DNA from: Flavobacterium sp.
GTDB taxonomy: Bacteria; Bacteroidota; Bacteroidia; Flavobacteriales; Flavobacteriaceae
Length of the DNA stretch: 64,000 nt
Direction: 5' to 3'
NCBI RefSeq assembly: GCF_017744675.1
Contig: NZ_JAGIAV010000006.1
Location: 1-64,000 of the forward strand
Made by a program: the position numbers and the translations under genes. Under the pieces are notes generated by a model. The model saw only the letters and a program-made list of their open reading frames with translations, did no database searches and was not told the DNA's origin. Of the stretch, positions 45,774-53,646 are shown in pieces (the stretch's first letter is position 1; the number at the start of each line of letters is the position of its first letter).

Positions 45774-45812
45774 AAAAGACCTGCGAATCTAAGATTCGCA
45801 GGTCTTTTTATC
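45774..45812 (+). terminator. Terminator after the large lyase
   Basis: A perfect 16-bp stem AAAAGACCTGCGAATC (45774-45789) and 45793-45808 has a 3-nt loop, with TTTTTA following. It works in either direction, but its position fits the lyase transcript. Confidence 0.88.
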
Positions 45813-45832
45813 CCTAAATTTAGAGCAAAAAA

Positions 45833-45859
45833 AAAGTCCTAATCAAAGATTAGGACTTT
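45833..45859 (-). terminator. Terminator of tRNA-Tyr
   Basis: AAAGTCCTAATC (45833-45844), loop AAA, GATTAGGACTTT (45848-45859). On the minus strand it is followed by a T-run (the A-run at 45827-45835), directly downstream of the tRNA. Confidence 0.85.
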
Positions 45860-45861
45860 CG

Positions 45862-45942
45862 TGGGGAGAGCAGGATTCGAACCTGCGAAGTTTTCACAGC
45901 AGATTTACAGTCTGCCCTCGTTGGCCGCTTGAGTATCTCCCC
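45862..45942 (-). tRNA. tRNA-Tyr (anticodon GUA)
   Basis: 81 nt on the minus strand. Acceptor stem GGGGAGA/TCTCCCC with discriminator A, D-arm CTC..GAG, anticodon stem GCAGA/TCTGC around loop CTGTAAA (anticodon GTA), long variable arm as expected for class II Tyr tRNA, and T-arm GCAGG-TTCGAAT-CCTGC. The CCA end is not encoded. Confidence 0.97.
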
Positions 45943-45980
45943 GAATCTCTAGCGTTGTGCTTAGTTGTTCTTAGCGGTGG

Positions 45981-46012
45981 CAAAGATAGGAAGGTTTTCT
46001 ACATTTCCAAAC
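45981..46012 (-). promoter_or_regulatory. Promoter of tRNA-Tyr
   Basis: On the minus strand, -33 GTTTG (46008-46012) and -7 TATCTTTG (45981-45988) are separated by about 19 bp, the canonical Bacteroidota pattern TTTG-N19-TAnnTTTG. The remaining bases up to 46351 hold no gene I can support. Confidence 0.8.
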
Positions 46013-46351
46013 AAAAAAATGACTTAATTTAAAGTTATTTTAAAGTTATTTTTTAATTCGTTGGAATTGAATAAAATAAAAATCGACTGATTTGAACTTT
46101 TTTTTAAAAGAAAGAATATTATTACAGGTAATTAGTCGTTTTTCTTCTCAATTTGATGTTTAAAAAAGTTGTTAGATACTACTTTTATTGGTGTGTTTAT
46201 CAATTTTGACGAAAATAAATATTTAAAATTGACATTTGCAGATGGTTTTCAGATTGTGATTTGTAAACGTTCTAATGTAATAATTTGTTTACATCGAGTT
46301 CTATTTTTTGTTAATGAAGATCCGCTTACGTTTTTGATAGAGTATAAAACA

Positions 46352-46378
46352 AAAAAATCTCCACGAGGGAGATTTTTT
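46352..46378 (-). terminator. Terminator of the TlpA/ResA-like gene
   Basis: AAAAAATCTCC (46352-46362) pairs with GGAGATTTTTT (46368-46378) around a 5-nt loop. The minus-strand reading ends in a T-run, 20 bp after the stop at 46399. Confidence 0.8.
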
Positions 46379-46398
46379 GAATATTAAATAAGGGAGAA

Positions 46399-47565
46399 TT
46401 ATTTCGCTAGCAATTCTTTGATTTTTGCTTTCAATTCTTCACCTCTTAAATCTTGTGCTACTACTTTTCCTGATGCATCAAGGATAAAAGTTGCAGGAAT
46501 AGATTCAACATTATATTGTCTTGCAATTGGTTCATCCCAAAATTTCAAGTTAGAAACTTGAGTCCAAGTTAAACCATCTTTTGCGATAGCTTCTTTCCAT
46601 TTTGCAGCATCCTTATCTAGAGAAACTCCAATGATGTTTAAACCTTTTGAATGAAACTCTTTATACAGAGCCACTACATGAGGGTTTTCTTGTCTGCATG
46701 GTCCGCACCATGAAGCCCAGAAATCTACAATAGTTACTTTGCCTAAACTTTCTTTAAGCGAAACTACTTTTCCTTCAGGATTAGGAGCCGAAAAATCTGC
46801 TCTTCATTTAGCGCTGCCTACCGCTGGAGCTGTTGCACCAACAGATGGCATTTTTGCTTGACCAAATCTTGTTTTGATTTCTTTTCCAGGAGCAGTATTT
46901 TTTAAAGACTCATCCAAACCATTGTAAAGTCCTTCTAATTTTTTCATATCAGCCGTTGGATCGTTCAGCATGCTTTGGATAATTAAAGCTGTAATGAAAG
47001 ATTTTGGGTGATTTTCAGCATAAGCTAAATATTTCTTTTTGCTTCCTTCTTGAACTTCTTTTTGAATTTCCATGTATTGTTTCATCAAGCCATTGATAGT
47101 TGCTGTATCTTGAGCTTGTTGAGCTTGTTTCATTTTATCGTTGTTCTTTTTCTGGAAATCAATTAAACTTTTTTGAGTTTTGTTCATATCTTCCATGAAA
47201 GTTACATACTCATCATTGTTGTAAGTTCCAGAAATTTTAGATTTGTGGATACTATCTTTATCAATAGCGATTTTAATTTCTCCAGTTTCTAAGATAAATG
47301 GGATAGGTCCGTTAGCACCTTGTAATATTAATGTATGGAAAGCTGGTTCAGTAACTTTTCCTTTGATTTCAAATTTTCCGTTTTCAACTTTTACTGTATC
47401 AAGAGAAACTGGCATTCTTGTAGCAGGATCCTGACCTTGTAAGATGATAGTTTTTCCGTTTTCAATTCCTGTAGCAGTACCAGTAATAAGGTATTCTCCA
47501 TCTTTAACTTTGCTGCAAGAAATGATAGCTGCAGAAGCTGTAAGTACAAAAAGTATTTTTTTCAT
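46399..47565 (-). pseudogene. TlpA/ResA-like thiol-disulfide oxidoreductase interrupted by an in-frame TGA
   Basis: One continuous frame of 389 codons carries a single TGA at 46804-46806. Before the stop are 253 residues: lipobox AIISCSK, a DUF4369-like beta domain (GEYLITGTATGIENGKTIILQG) and a helical linker (about 125-235). After it the same frame continues FSAPNPEGKVVSLKESLGKVTIVDFWASWCGPC with the redox site WCGPC at 46696-46710, then a full thioredoxin-fold tail (SIPATFILDASGKVV). No start codon precedes WCGPC after the stop, so the thioredoxin half cannot be made alone; an ATG at 46674 lies beyond the active site. The intact protein would be a periplasmic lipoprotein reductase. The break is a nonsense mutation, a sequencing error, or readthrough. 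Neighbouring sequence shows no decay. Confidence 0.82.
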
Positions 47566-47599
47566 TATAAAAAATTAATTAGTTAATTGATTTGTGCAA

Positions 47600-47607
47600 C
47601 AAAAGTA
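47600..47607 (-). promoter_or_regulatory. -7 box for the TlpA/ResA-like gene
   Basis: Minus-strand TACTTTTG matches TAnnTTTG and lies 35 bp upstream of the ATG at 47565. No clear -33 TTTG. Confidence 0.5.
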
Positions 47608-47774
47608 TCTAAAATTATAAAACATACAGAATTTTGTAACCTAAAATTTTGTTATAGTTTTTTTGAGTCTAAAATGCCTAAAATCAGCAAGTTTATTGGC
47701 TTAATTTGATTTAAAACTCTTAATGAGAAACTTATTTGAACGATCTCTAAGAAAATATTTGAATTTTAGACATA

Positions 47775-47806
47775 AAAAAAGCACTCGTTTTACAGAGTGC
47801 TTTTTT
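47775..47806 (-). terminator. Terminator of the DnaJ-KTSC gene
   Basis: AAAAAAGCACTC (47775-47786) pairs with GAGTGCTTTTTT (47795-47806) around an 8-nt loop, 22 bp after the stop at 47829. Confidence 0.88.
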
Positions 47807-47828
47807 GTAAAATATAGTAGTAGAAAAA

Positions 47829-48269
47829 CTATTCTTGATTTGTTTTCTTTCTCCAAGTAAAAGAGTTTAAGATATGTCTTTTAGCAAATCTTGCTGGAGA
47901 ATCTGCATTTACCATTTTCACGTAAGTTGCTTTTGGAACACTGATGTATTCGTAAACACTTCCGTTAGAAAAGTCAATAATTAAACGACCTTCAACAAAT
48001 TTATAATCTGTAATAGAACAAGTTGAAATTGTTTCTGTGTACTCAGGTAAATTTAATTTGATAGTATCAGGGTGAATACTTACTAAAAAGTGGTAAGCTT
48101 CGATAATCGTTTTACTTTTTTCTTCTGCTTCTTTTAAACCAGCTTCATTTCCCACAAATTTATCAGGATGAGATTCCTTCATCGCATTACGATAAATTGT
48201 CTTTAAATCTTTTAACTCTGCAGTTTTTTCTACGTTTAGTAACTTGCGGTATTCAACTATTTTTTTCAT
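47829..48269 (-). CDS. J-domain protein with C-terminal KTSC domain
   Basis: 146 residues. The N-terminal 65 residues form a J domain with the HPD motif at 34-36 (MKESHPDKFVG), which stimulates DnaK-type ATPases. Residues about 85-140 fit the KTSC domain (TCSITDYKFVEGRLIIDFSNGSVYEYISVPKATYVKM, then SPARFAKRHI). KTSC domains are thought to bind nucleic acid, but the function of the combination is not known to me. Own promoter and terminator, so a single-gene unit. Confidence 0.88.
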   Translation of the reverse strand: MKKIVEYRKLLNVEKTAELKDLKTIYRNAMKESHPDKFVGNEAGLKEAEEKSKTIIEAYHFLVSIHPDTIKLNLPEYTETISTCSITDYKFVEGRLIIDFSNGSVYEYISVPKATYVKMVNADSPARFAKRHILNSFTWRKKTNQE

Positions 48270-48339
48270 AAATAAAAGGTAACTACTTGTCTATTAGTTT
48301 GAAATCGTTTTGTTTTAGTTCAAATCGACAAATTTTTTG

Positions 48340-48347
48340 CAAAGGTA
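48340..48347 (-). promoter_or_regulatory. -7 box for the DnaJ-KTSC gene
   Basis: Minus-strand TACCTTTG matches TAnnTTTG about 70 bp upstream of the start at 48269. Confidence 0.6.
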
Positions 48348-48454
48348 CACTTTTTTTTAACTTTTTAGTTTTGATGTAAAAAATATTCAGGAAAGTTGGT
48401 TTATTAAAATGTTAACGGAGTGTTTTGAGTGTTTTTTGAACTGTGTCTTTTTTA

Positions 48455-48628
48455 CCGCAAAGCACGCAAAGAATTACGCAAAGAACGCTAATATTTCTAC
48501 TGAAAGTTAACAAGATCTAAATATTAAGTTCGCAAAGCTGTGTCTAATACATGGCTTTGCGAACTTTTCGTTTTAATGATTCTCAAAAAAAAATTGTGCT
48601 CTTTGCGTAATTCTTTGCGGACTTTGCG
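48455..48628. repeat. Nested inverted repeat with CGCAAAG core
   Basis: Outer arms 48455-48488 and 48596-48628 pair over about 33 bp with a few mismatches (cores CGCAAAGAATTACGCAAAG and its complement). Inside, AAGTTCGCAAAGC (48526-48538) pairs perfectly with 48554-48566. It fills most of the 440-bp gap 48270-48709 and belongs to the palindromic intergenic sequences usual in Flavobacterium. Confidence 0.85.
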
Positions 48629-48709
48629 ATTAAAAATCAAGTTTGCGGTTAAGAAAAAACGTCCCAACAAACAACTTGAAACAAACAAAACATGAAACCT
48701 GAAACAAAA

Positions 48710-48955
48710 TTACTCAGGTTTATGATTCGCTTTATCGAAATTTCTAGATTTCTTTGGATATTGTTTATAGCTCATGTCGCTTGGGTTTTCAATAACAGAC
48801 TTTATGGTAATCCAATCGCCAACCTTAAATTTAGCTTCAACCATTTTATAGTCTAAAAGATATACGCCACAGAAATAATTATTATTTTCATCTTTTTCGA
48901 TAATGCCGGTAAAAACTCCTTTTTGAGGCATTTTTTGTTCTAAATCTTTAGACAT
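48710..48955 (-). CDS. Small hypothetical protein
   Basis: 81 residues from the ATG at 48955 (MSKDLEQKMPQKGVF). A longer frame starting TTG at 48994 is less likely because it would cover the promoter. Sequence suggests a small beta-barrel (GVFTGIIEKDENNNYFCGVYLLDYKMVEAKFKVGDWITIKSV) with a basic tail; no family recognised. Minus-strand -7 box TACCTTTG at 48982-48989 lies 27 bp upstream, back to back with the promoter of the next gene. Confidence 0.7.
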   Translation of the reverse strand: MSKDLEQKMPQKGVFTGIIEKDENNNYFCGVYLLDYKMVEAKFKVGDWITIKSVIENPSDMSYKQYPKKSRNFDKANHKPE

Positions 48956-48981
48956 GATTTTTTTGTTTTGAATTAAAGGAA

Positions 48982-49038
48982 CAAAGGTAAGCAATTTAGG
49001 CTTGGTTTAGGGAGTTCGCTCTAATCTGAGTATATTTG
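48982..49038. promoter_or_regulatory. Divergent promoter region
   Basis: Minus-strand -7 TACCTTTG at 48982-48989 serves the gene at 48955. Plus-strand -7 TATATTTG at 49031-49038 ends only three bases before the ATG at 49042, so the plus-strand transcript may be leaderless or nearly so. Confidence 0.55.
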
Positions 49039-49041
49039 CAC

Positions 49042-49584
49042 ATGCAAAAAAACTTTAAACCACATCCGAATTCTTTTAAAAATACGTTTTGTGCTTTTCA
49101 TGAGGTCCTTCCAGATGCCATTGATGGATTGAAAAAACAATTTGAAAGCAAGGCAGGAAGCGCTTATTATTATACAGAAGAAGGAATGTATCGCGTTTCG
49201 AATCACTGGGGTAGACTGGCAAACAGCAAATGGCGTTTGATTGCTAGAAATCCAGAAACAGAATCGAAAACTAAAATTGGTTTTGCCAAATGGGAAGATT
49301 TTTATCCAGACAATGCCGAAGAAAAATTGTATTACATAAAAGCCGATTTCGAAAATAATCAGGCCAATTACGAGCATAAAAAGAATCCAGAATACGACGG
49401 AAAAGCAGTTTTAAGAACAAGTTTTGAAACCACAAAACGATTAAAACAAATTAGAAATCTACAGCAGCTGACCAATTGGGCTAAACATTTTGATTATGAT
49501 GATATTGATGAATTGCGAAAACAAATTATCAACGAATTGATTTTCACAGAAAAAACGTTAGAACAAATTAAAAGAGAGGTGTAA
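49042..49584 (+). CDS. Hypothetical protein
   Basis: 180 residues from the ATG at 49042 (MQKNFKPHPN); a TTG two codons upstream is also in frame. Soluble and charged, with aromatic-rich stretches (SAYYYTEEGMYRVSNHWGRLANSKWRL, GFAKWEDFYPDNAEEKLYYIKADF) and a helical tail ending in KTLEQIKREV. No family recognised. Its stop overlaps the start of the next small gene by one base. Confidence 0.75.
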   Translation: MQKNFKPHPNSFKNTFCAFHEVLPDAIDGLKKQFESKAGSAYYYTEEGMYRVSNHWGRLANSKWRLIARNPETESKTKIGFAKWEDFYPDNAEEKLYYIKADFENNQANYEHKKNPEYDGKAVLRTSFETTKRLKQIRNLQQLTNWAKHFDYDDIDELRKQIINELIFTEKTLEQIKREV

Positions 49585-49730
49585 TGGGAAGAAATAACGA
49601 AAGAAACATCAAAAAGCACAACGATAAATTGCACAAAGCCCAGGCGAAAGCCAAACAAGCTGAAATTTCACGCAAAGAAAAGTTGAAGGAAATAATGAAA
49701 AAATTCAACGAAAGTAAAAACGAAGAGTAA
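49584..49730 (+). CDS. Small basic helical protein, 48 residues
   Basis: ATG at 49584 overlaps the preceding TAA by one base (TAATG), typical of translational coupling. The product starts MGRNNERNIKKHNDKLHKAQ and is almost entirely charged (Lys, Glu, Arg), suggesting one long helix. No family recognised. Partner of the preceding protein by position only. Confidence 0.65.
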   Translation: MGRNNERNIKKHNDKLHKAQAKAKQAEISRKEKLKEIMKKFNESKNEE

Positions 49731-49734
49731 AATA

Positions 49735-49810
49735 TTTGTTTCAGGTTTCATGTTTCAAGTTTCAGGTTCGTGCGTTAACTTGCAACTTTAAACCTGAAAC
49801 CTGAAACAAA
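49735..49810. repeat. Inverted repeat with TTTCAGGTTTCA core
   Basis: 49735-49754 and 49791-49810 pair over 20 bp with one mismatch. Related words (ACATGAAACCTGAAAC) occur at about 48690-48707, so this is a dispersed family. Confidence 0.75.
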
Positions 49811-49826
49811 AACAACAAAAGAACCC

Positions 49827-50060
49827 ATGAATAGTAAATTCGAAGAATTAAAAGCAAACGTACAGGAAATCATTGATTTGATTGCTGCGAAAAATGATAG
49901 AGAAGCAAACAACAAATTATTGGAAGTAAGCGAAACATTAGACGAAATGATTGATTTTACTGAAGAAGATGAAGAAGTTCGCGAAATAACCCGTTATCAA
50001 GTTTTATTGAATCAGCTTCACGTTAAAATTAATGGAGAAGAGCCAGTTGATGGAGAATAA
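49827..50060 (+). CDS. Small acidic helical protein
   Basis: 77 residues, strongly acidic, probably two helices (FEELKANVQEIIDLIAAKNDREANNKLLEVSETLDEMIDF, then EEVREITRYQVLLNQLHVKI). No family name assigned. The end overlaps the YchJ-like gene by 11 bp, so the two are cotranscribed. Confidence 0.8.
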   Translation: MNSKFEELKANVQEIIDLIAAKNDREANNKLLEVSETLDEMIDFTEEDEEVREITRYQVLLNQLHVKINGEEPVDGE

Positions 50061-50430
50061 AAAATGCTTTTGCGATACAGGACTGCCTTTTGAAAATTGT
50101 TGCGGATTATATTTAAACAATAACCAAAAAGCGCCGTCAGCATTAAGTTTAATGCGATCTAGATATTCGGCGTACGCTACGCATAATGCCGATTATCTAA
50201 TGGAAACCACTTATGTTTCGGAACGAAAATACTATTCGAAATCAGAGATTTTAAGATGGGCTGTTTCTAATAAATGGCAAAAATTGGAGATTTTGAGTTC
50301 TTCTGAAAATACAGTCGAATTCAAAGCTTACTTTCTAGATTCAGATAATAAACCGCAAGTGCATTATGAATTTTCTACTTTTAAATTTGAAAATGGCGCT
50401 TGGTTTTATTTGGATGGAAAGTTTGAATAA
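50050..50430 (+). CDS. YchJ-like (UPF0225) protein with Cys-rich N-terminus
   Basis: 126 residues from the ATG at 50050; an in-frame ATG at 50032 overlaps the upstream gene further. N-terminal CFCDTGLPFENCCG is a SEC-C/YchJ-type zinc-binding pattern, followed by APSALSLMRSRYSAYATHNADYLMETT, the YchJ hallmark, and a cystatin/NTF2-like half (VEFKAYFLD, HYEFSTFKFENGAWFYLDG). Function in the family is not settled. Confidence 0.87.
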   Translation: MENKKCFCDTGLPFENCCGLYLNNNQKAPSALSLMRSRYSAYATHNADYLMETTYVSERKYYSKSEILRWAVSNKWQKLEILSSSENTVEFKAYFLDSDNKPQVHYEFSTFKFENGAWFYLDGKFE

Positions 50431-50536
50431 TTATCACATCTAACACTGTTAGTCCTGATTTTTGGTTGAATATTTTAACTAAAAATTAATAAACGTTTCG
50501 TTTTTCATAATTCCAAAAAGATGTAATTTTAGAATT

Positions 50537-51655
50537 ATGAAAAACGAATTTAAAAAAGGCTTTTATTTTAAGACTTACGAAGCTCCTTTTCAGTCTCCGT
50601 TTGACAAACTTTTTACGATTTTTAAAGAGTTAATCACCCATACTTCGGGCGATTTTGATGAAGCAATCAACTGGCTTCGGGAGCTGGACAAAGAATATAA
50701 ACTTACCGACGAAAATTATACTATTGACGATTTTATCGAAGACCTGAAGAAAAAAGGATACATCAGAGATGAAGTAAAAGGCGATGGAAGTAATGGTTTT
50801 GGAATAACTGCAAAAACCGAACGTGCCATTAGACAACAAGCTTTAGATCAGATTTTCGGAAATTTGAAAAGATCTGGAAGCGGAAGCCATAAAACAAAAC
50901 ATGCAGGAAATGGCGATGAACATACTGGCGAATTCCGTGAGTTTAATTTTGGAGATAGTCTAGAAAGAATTTCGCTAACTGAAAGTCTTCGAAATGCTCA
51001 AGTTAATAACGGAGTTGAAAGTTTTATGCTGACCGAAAATGATTTGGTTGTAGAAGAAGCGCAGTACAAAGCACAAATGAGTACCGTTCTAATGATCGAT
51101 ATCAGCCATAGTATGATTTTGTATGGCGAAGACCGAATTACGCCTGCGAAAAAAGTCGCGATGGCTTTGGCAGAATTAATTACCACTAGATATCCTAAAG
51201 ACACACTCGATATTTTGGTTTTCGGAAATGATGCTTGGACTATTCCAATCAAAGATTTGCCTTATTTGCAAGTTGGACCTTATCATACCAATACAGTTGC
51301 GGGTTTGCAATTGGCGATGGATATTCTTCGCAGAAAGCGAAATACCAACAAGCAGATTTTTATGATTACGGATGGAAAACCAAGTTGTGTTCGCGAACGT
51401 GATGGTTCTTATTATATGAATAGTAATGGTTTAGATGAATATATTGTCGACAAATGTTACACGCAAGCGCAACAAGCTAGAAAACTTCATATTCCGATTA
51501 CTACTTTTATGATTGCTAGAGATCCTTATTTACAGCGTTTTGTAAATCAGTTTACTGAGGCCAATCAAGGAAAAGCATTTTATACCGGATTGAAAGGTTT
51601 AGGCGAAATGATTTTTGAGGATTATGAAGCGAATAGGAAGAAAAGGGTTCGATAA
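50537..51655 (+). CDS. VWA-domain protein, partner of an AAA ATPase
   Basis: 372 residues. N-terminal helical part, a Gly/His-rich linker (about 110-133), and a von Willebrand A domain from about 180 with MIDAS motif DISHS, the conserved Thr in HTNTVAG, and MITDGKPS. No signal peptide or membrane helix. Such proteins team with MoxR/ChlI-like ATPases, and the ATPase gene at 51892 follows on the same strand. Metal-chelatase-like or chaperone roles are known for relatives; the target here is unknown. Confidence 0.88.
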   Translation: MKNEFKKGFYFKTYEAPFQSPFDKLFTIFKELITHTSGDFDEAINWLRELDKEYKLTDENYTIDDFIEDLKKKGYIRDEVKGDGSNGFGITAKTERAIRQQALDQIFGNLKRSGSGSHKTKHAGNGDEHTGEFREFNFGDSLERISLTESLRNAQVNNGVESFMLTENDLVVEEAQYKAQMSTVLMIDISHSMILYGEDRITPAKKVAMALAELITTRYPKDTLDILVFGNDAWTIPIKDLPYLQVGPYHTNTVAGLQLAMDILRRKRNTNKQIFMITDGKPSCVRERDGSYYMNSNGLDEYIVDKCYTQAQQARKLHIPITTFMIARDPYLQRFVNQFTEANQGKAFYTGLKGLGEMIFEDYEANRKKRVR

Positions 51656-51660
51656 AGGTT

Positions 51661-51820
51661 CTGAGGTGCTAAGATGCTAAGGTTCTGAGGTACAAAGTGA
51701 CAAAGTGACAAAGGTTTCTAAACATAATGCATATTGTAGAGGCGCACTGCAGTGCGTCTAACGCAAGATTGAAATATAACCACAACGCATATCGTAGAGA
51801 CGCACTGCAGTGCGTCTAAC
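51661..51820 (+). repeat. Intergenic direct and palindromic repeats between the VWA and AAA genes
   Basis: First a stretch of short direct repeats (GTTCTGAGGT twice, GCTAAG twice, ACAAAGTG twice). Then two 34-bp copies at 51729-51762 and 51787-51820, each with the palindrome CGCACTGCAGTGCG, differing at two positions. Sequence like the first part recurs on the minus strand at about 58055-58085. Confidence 0.85.
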
Positions 51821-51891
51821 ACAAAGTGAAGACAAAATGTTTTTCCTTTCAAAAAAAACAAAACAAATAATAAAATTTACATTTCAATACA

Positions 51892-53355
51892 ATGGAAATA
51901 AATACTATAAAGACATTAGGTCAATTAAAAGCCGCTGGATATAAAAGTACAAGCATAAAGGATGAATTGCGTAATAATCTTCGTGAGAAAATCAAATCGG
52001 GGAAACCTGTTTTTGAAGGGGTTCACGGATTTGAAAATACGGTAATTCCAGAACTGGAACGTGCGATCTTATCTCGTCATAATATCAATTTACTTGGACT
52101 TCGCGGACAGGCGAAAACTCGTTTGGCGCGAAAAATGGTCGAATTGTTAGACGAATATATTCCGTTTGTGGAAGGATCGGAAATTAATGACGATCCGTTA
52201 AATCCGATTTCCCGTTTTGCGAAGGATTTAATTGCTGAGAAAGGTGACGAAACTCCGATTTCATGGTTGCACAGAAGCGAGCGCTTTTTCGAAAAACTCG
52301 CCACTCCAGACGTAACTGTTGCCGATTTAATTGGAGATGTTGACCCGATTAAAGCGGCCAATCTAAAACTGTCTTATGCAGACGATCGTGTAATTCACTT
52401 CGGAATGATTCCGAGAGCAAATCGCTGCATTTTTGTAATTAACGAATTGCCTGATTTACAGGCTAGAATTCAAGTTGCTTTATTCAATATTTTGCAGGAA
52501 GGCGATATTCAAATTAGAGGTTTCAAGTTGAGAATGCCTCTCGATATGCAATTTGTTTTCACAGCAAATCCAGAAGATTATACCAATAGAGGAAGTATTG
52601 TAACGCCTTTGAAAGATAGAATAGGTTCGCAGATTTTAACGCATTATCCAGAAAGTATCGAGATTGCCAGAACGATTACCGAACAGGAATCTAAGTTAGA
52701 TAAGAATCAAACGGATGTGGTGTATGTTCCGAGTTTGGCGAGGGATATTTTAGAACAGATTAGTTTTGAAGCACGTGAAAGCGAATATATCGACAATAAA
52801 AGCGGAGTGAGTGCGAGAATGAGTATTACAGCATTTGAAAACCTGATTAGTACTGCCGAACGTCGTGCTTTGATTTCGGGTGTTGATAAAACAACCTTGC
52901 GTTTATCAGATTTTGTCGGAATCATTCCAGCTATTACAGGAAAAGTAGAATTGGTGTATGAAGGAGAGCAGGAGGGAGCCGATGTTGTAGCTGAAAGTTT
53001 GATCGGTTCTGCTATTAGAACTTTGTTTCCAGAATACTTTCCTAAAATCGAAAAATTAGAAAAACCAGACGAAAAAACGCCATATTCTGATGTCGTAGAA
53101 TGGTTTTTCGCGGAAAGCGGTTTCGAATTGCTAGACGATGCTTCCGATAAGGAATACAAAAGTATTTTAGACGAAGTTACGCCATTAGACGAATTATTGA
53201 AAAAATACCAGCCTCAATTAGCAAAGGAAGATGCTTATTTTATGAAAGAATTCATTCTTTGGGGATTGGTTGAATATAAAAAGCTGAGCAAAGATCGTTT
53301 TGCAAAAGGAAATCAATTTAGAGATATTTACGGGAGTTACATTAGTAAATTCTAA
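51892..53355 (+). CDS. AAA ATPase of the MoxR/magnesium-chelatase ChlI type
   Basis: 487 residues. Walker A GLRGQAKT (69-76), Walker B-like FVINELPD, then LFNILQEGDIQIRGFKLRMP (the insert of helix-2-clade AAA proteins), sensor 1 FTANPED and an arginine-finger region LKDRIGSQI. The C-terminal 150 residues are helical. Works with the VWA protein encoded just upstream, as in chelatase and MoxR systems. Cytoplasmic. Confidence 0.9.
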   Translation: MEINTIKTLGQLKAAGYKSTSIKDELRNNLREKIKSGKPVFEGVHGFENTVIPELERAILSRHNINLLGLRGQAKTRLARKMVELLDEYIPFVEGSEINDDPLNPISRFAKDLIAEKGDETPISWLHRSERFFEKLATPDVTVADLIGDVDPIKAANLKLSYADDRVIHFGMIPRANRCIFVINELPDLQARIQVALFNILQEGDIQIRGFKLRMPLDMQFVFTANPEDYTNRGSIVTPLKDRIGSQILTHYPESIEIARTITEQESKLDKNQTDVVYVPSLARDILEQISFEARESEYIDNKSGVSARMSITAFENLISTAERRALISGVDKTTLRLSDFVGIIPAITGKVELVYEGEQEGADVVAESLIGSAIRTLFPEYFPKIEKLEKPDEKTPYSDVVEWFFAESGFELLDDASDKEYKSILDEVTPLDELLKKYQPQLAKEDAYFMKEFILWGLVEYKKLSKDRFAKGNQFRDIYGSYISKF

Positions 53356-53573
53356 AAGAGATAATTGAGTTTAATACTTTGACTAAAGTAATTTTTTAAA
53401 ATCTAATCATTAGTCTAAAATTGATCGGTATAATATCTGCTTCAATCTGCGTAATCTGCGTGAAAAATCTAAGCATGAAATTATTTAACGCTCGCGATAA
53501 CTATCGGGATAAAAAGATTTTGGCAGATCAAATTAGATTTTATTTTGCCCAACGTTTGGAAATATAATCTGGT
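53356..53573. other. Spacer with a short direct repeat
   Basis: AATCTGCGT occurs twice in tandem near 53445-53461. The remainder shows no gene. These words are common in Flavobacterium intergenic DNA. Confidence 0.5.
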
Positions 53574-53607
53574 CTAGCTGGTTTTTTAAAACCGGCTAGG
53601 CTTTTTT
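53574..53607 (+). terminator. Terminator after the AAA ATPase gene
   Basis: CTAGCTGGTTTT (53574-53585) pairs with AAAACCGGCTAG (53588-53599, one G-T pair), followed by GCTTTTTTA. Confidence 0.8.
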
Positions 53608-53646
53608 ATTTTACAATAGTTACTTTTACAATCCAAAAATAAATTT

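Noticed and set aside
46169..46387. 72-codon plus-strand frame between tRNA-Tyr and the TlpA/ResA-like gene
   Set aside because: It runs through the terminator hairpin, has no recognisable domain and no promoter.
46804..46806. Selenocysteine at the in-frame TGA of the TlpA/ResA-like gene
   Set aside because: The codon lies in the linker, not at a redox position, and no stem-loop resembling a selenocysteine insertion element follows it.
48455..48628. CRISPR-like array from the repeated CGCAAAG words
   Set aside because: The words are short, unevenly spaced and palindromic, with no constant spacer length and no cas genes.
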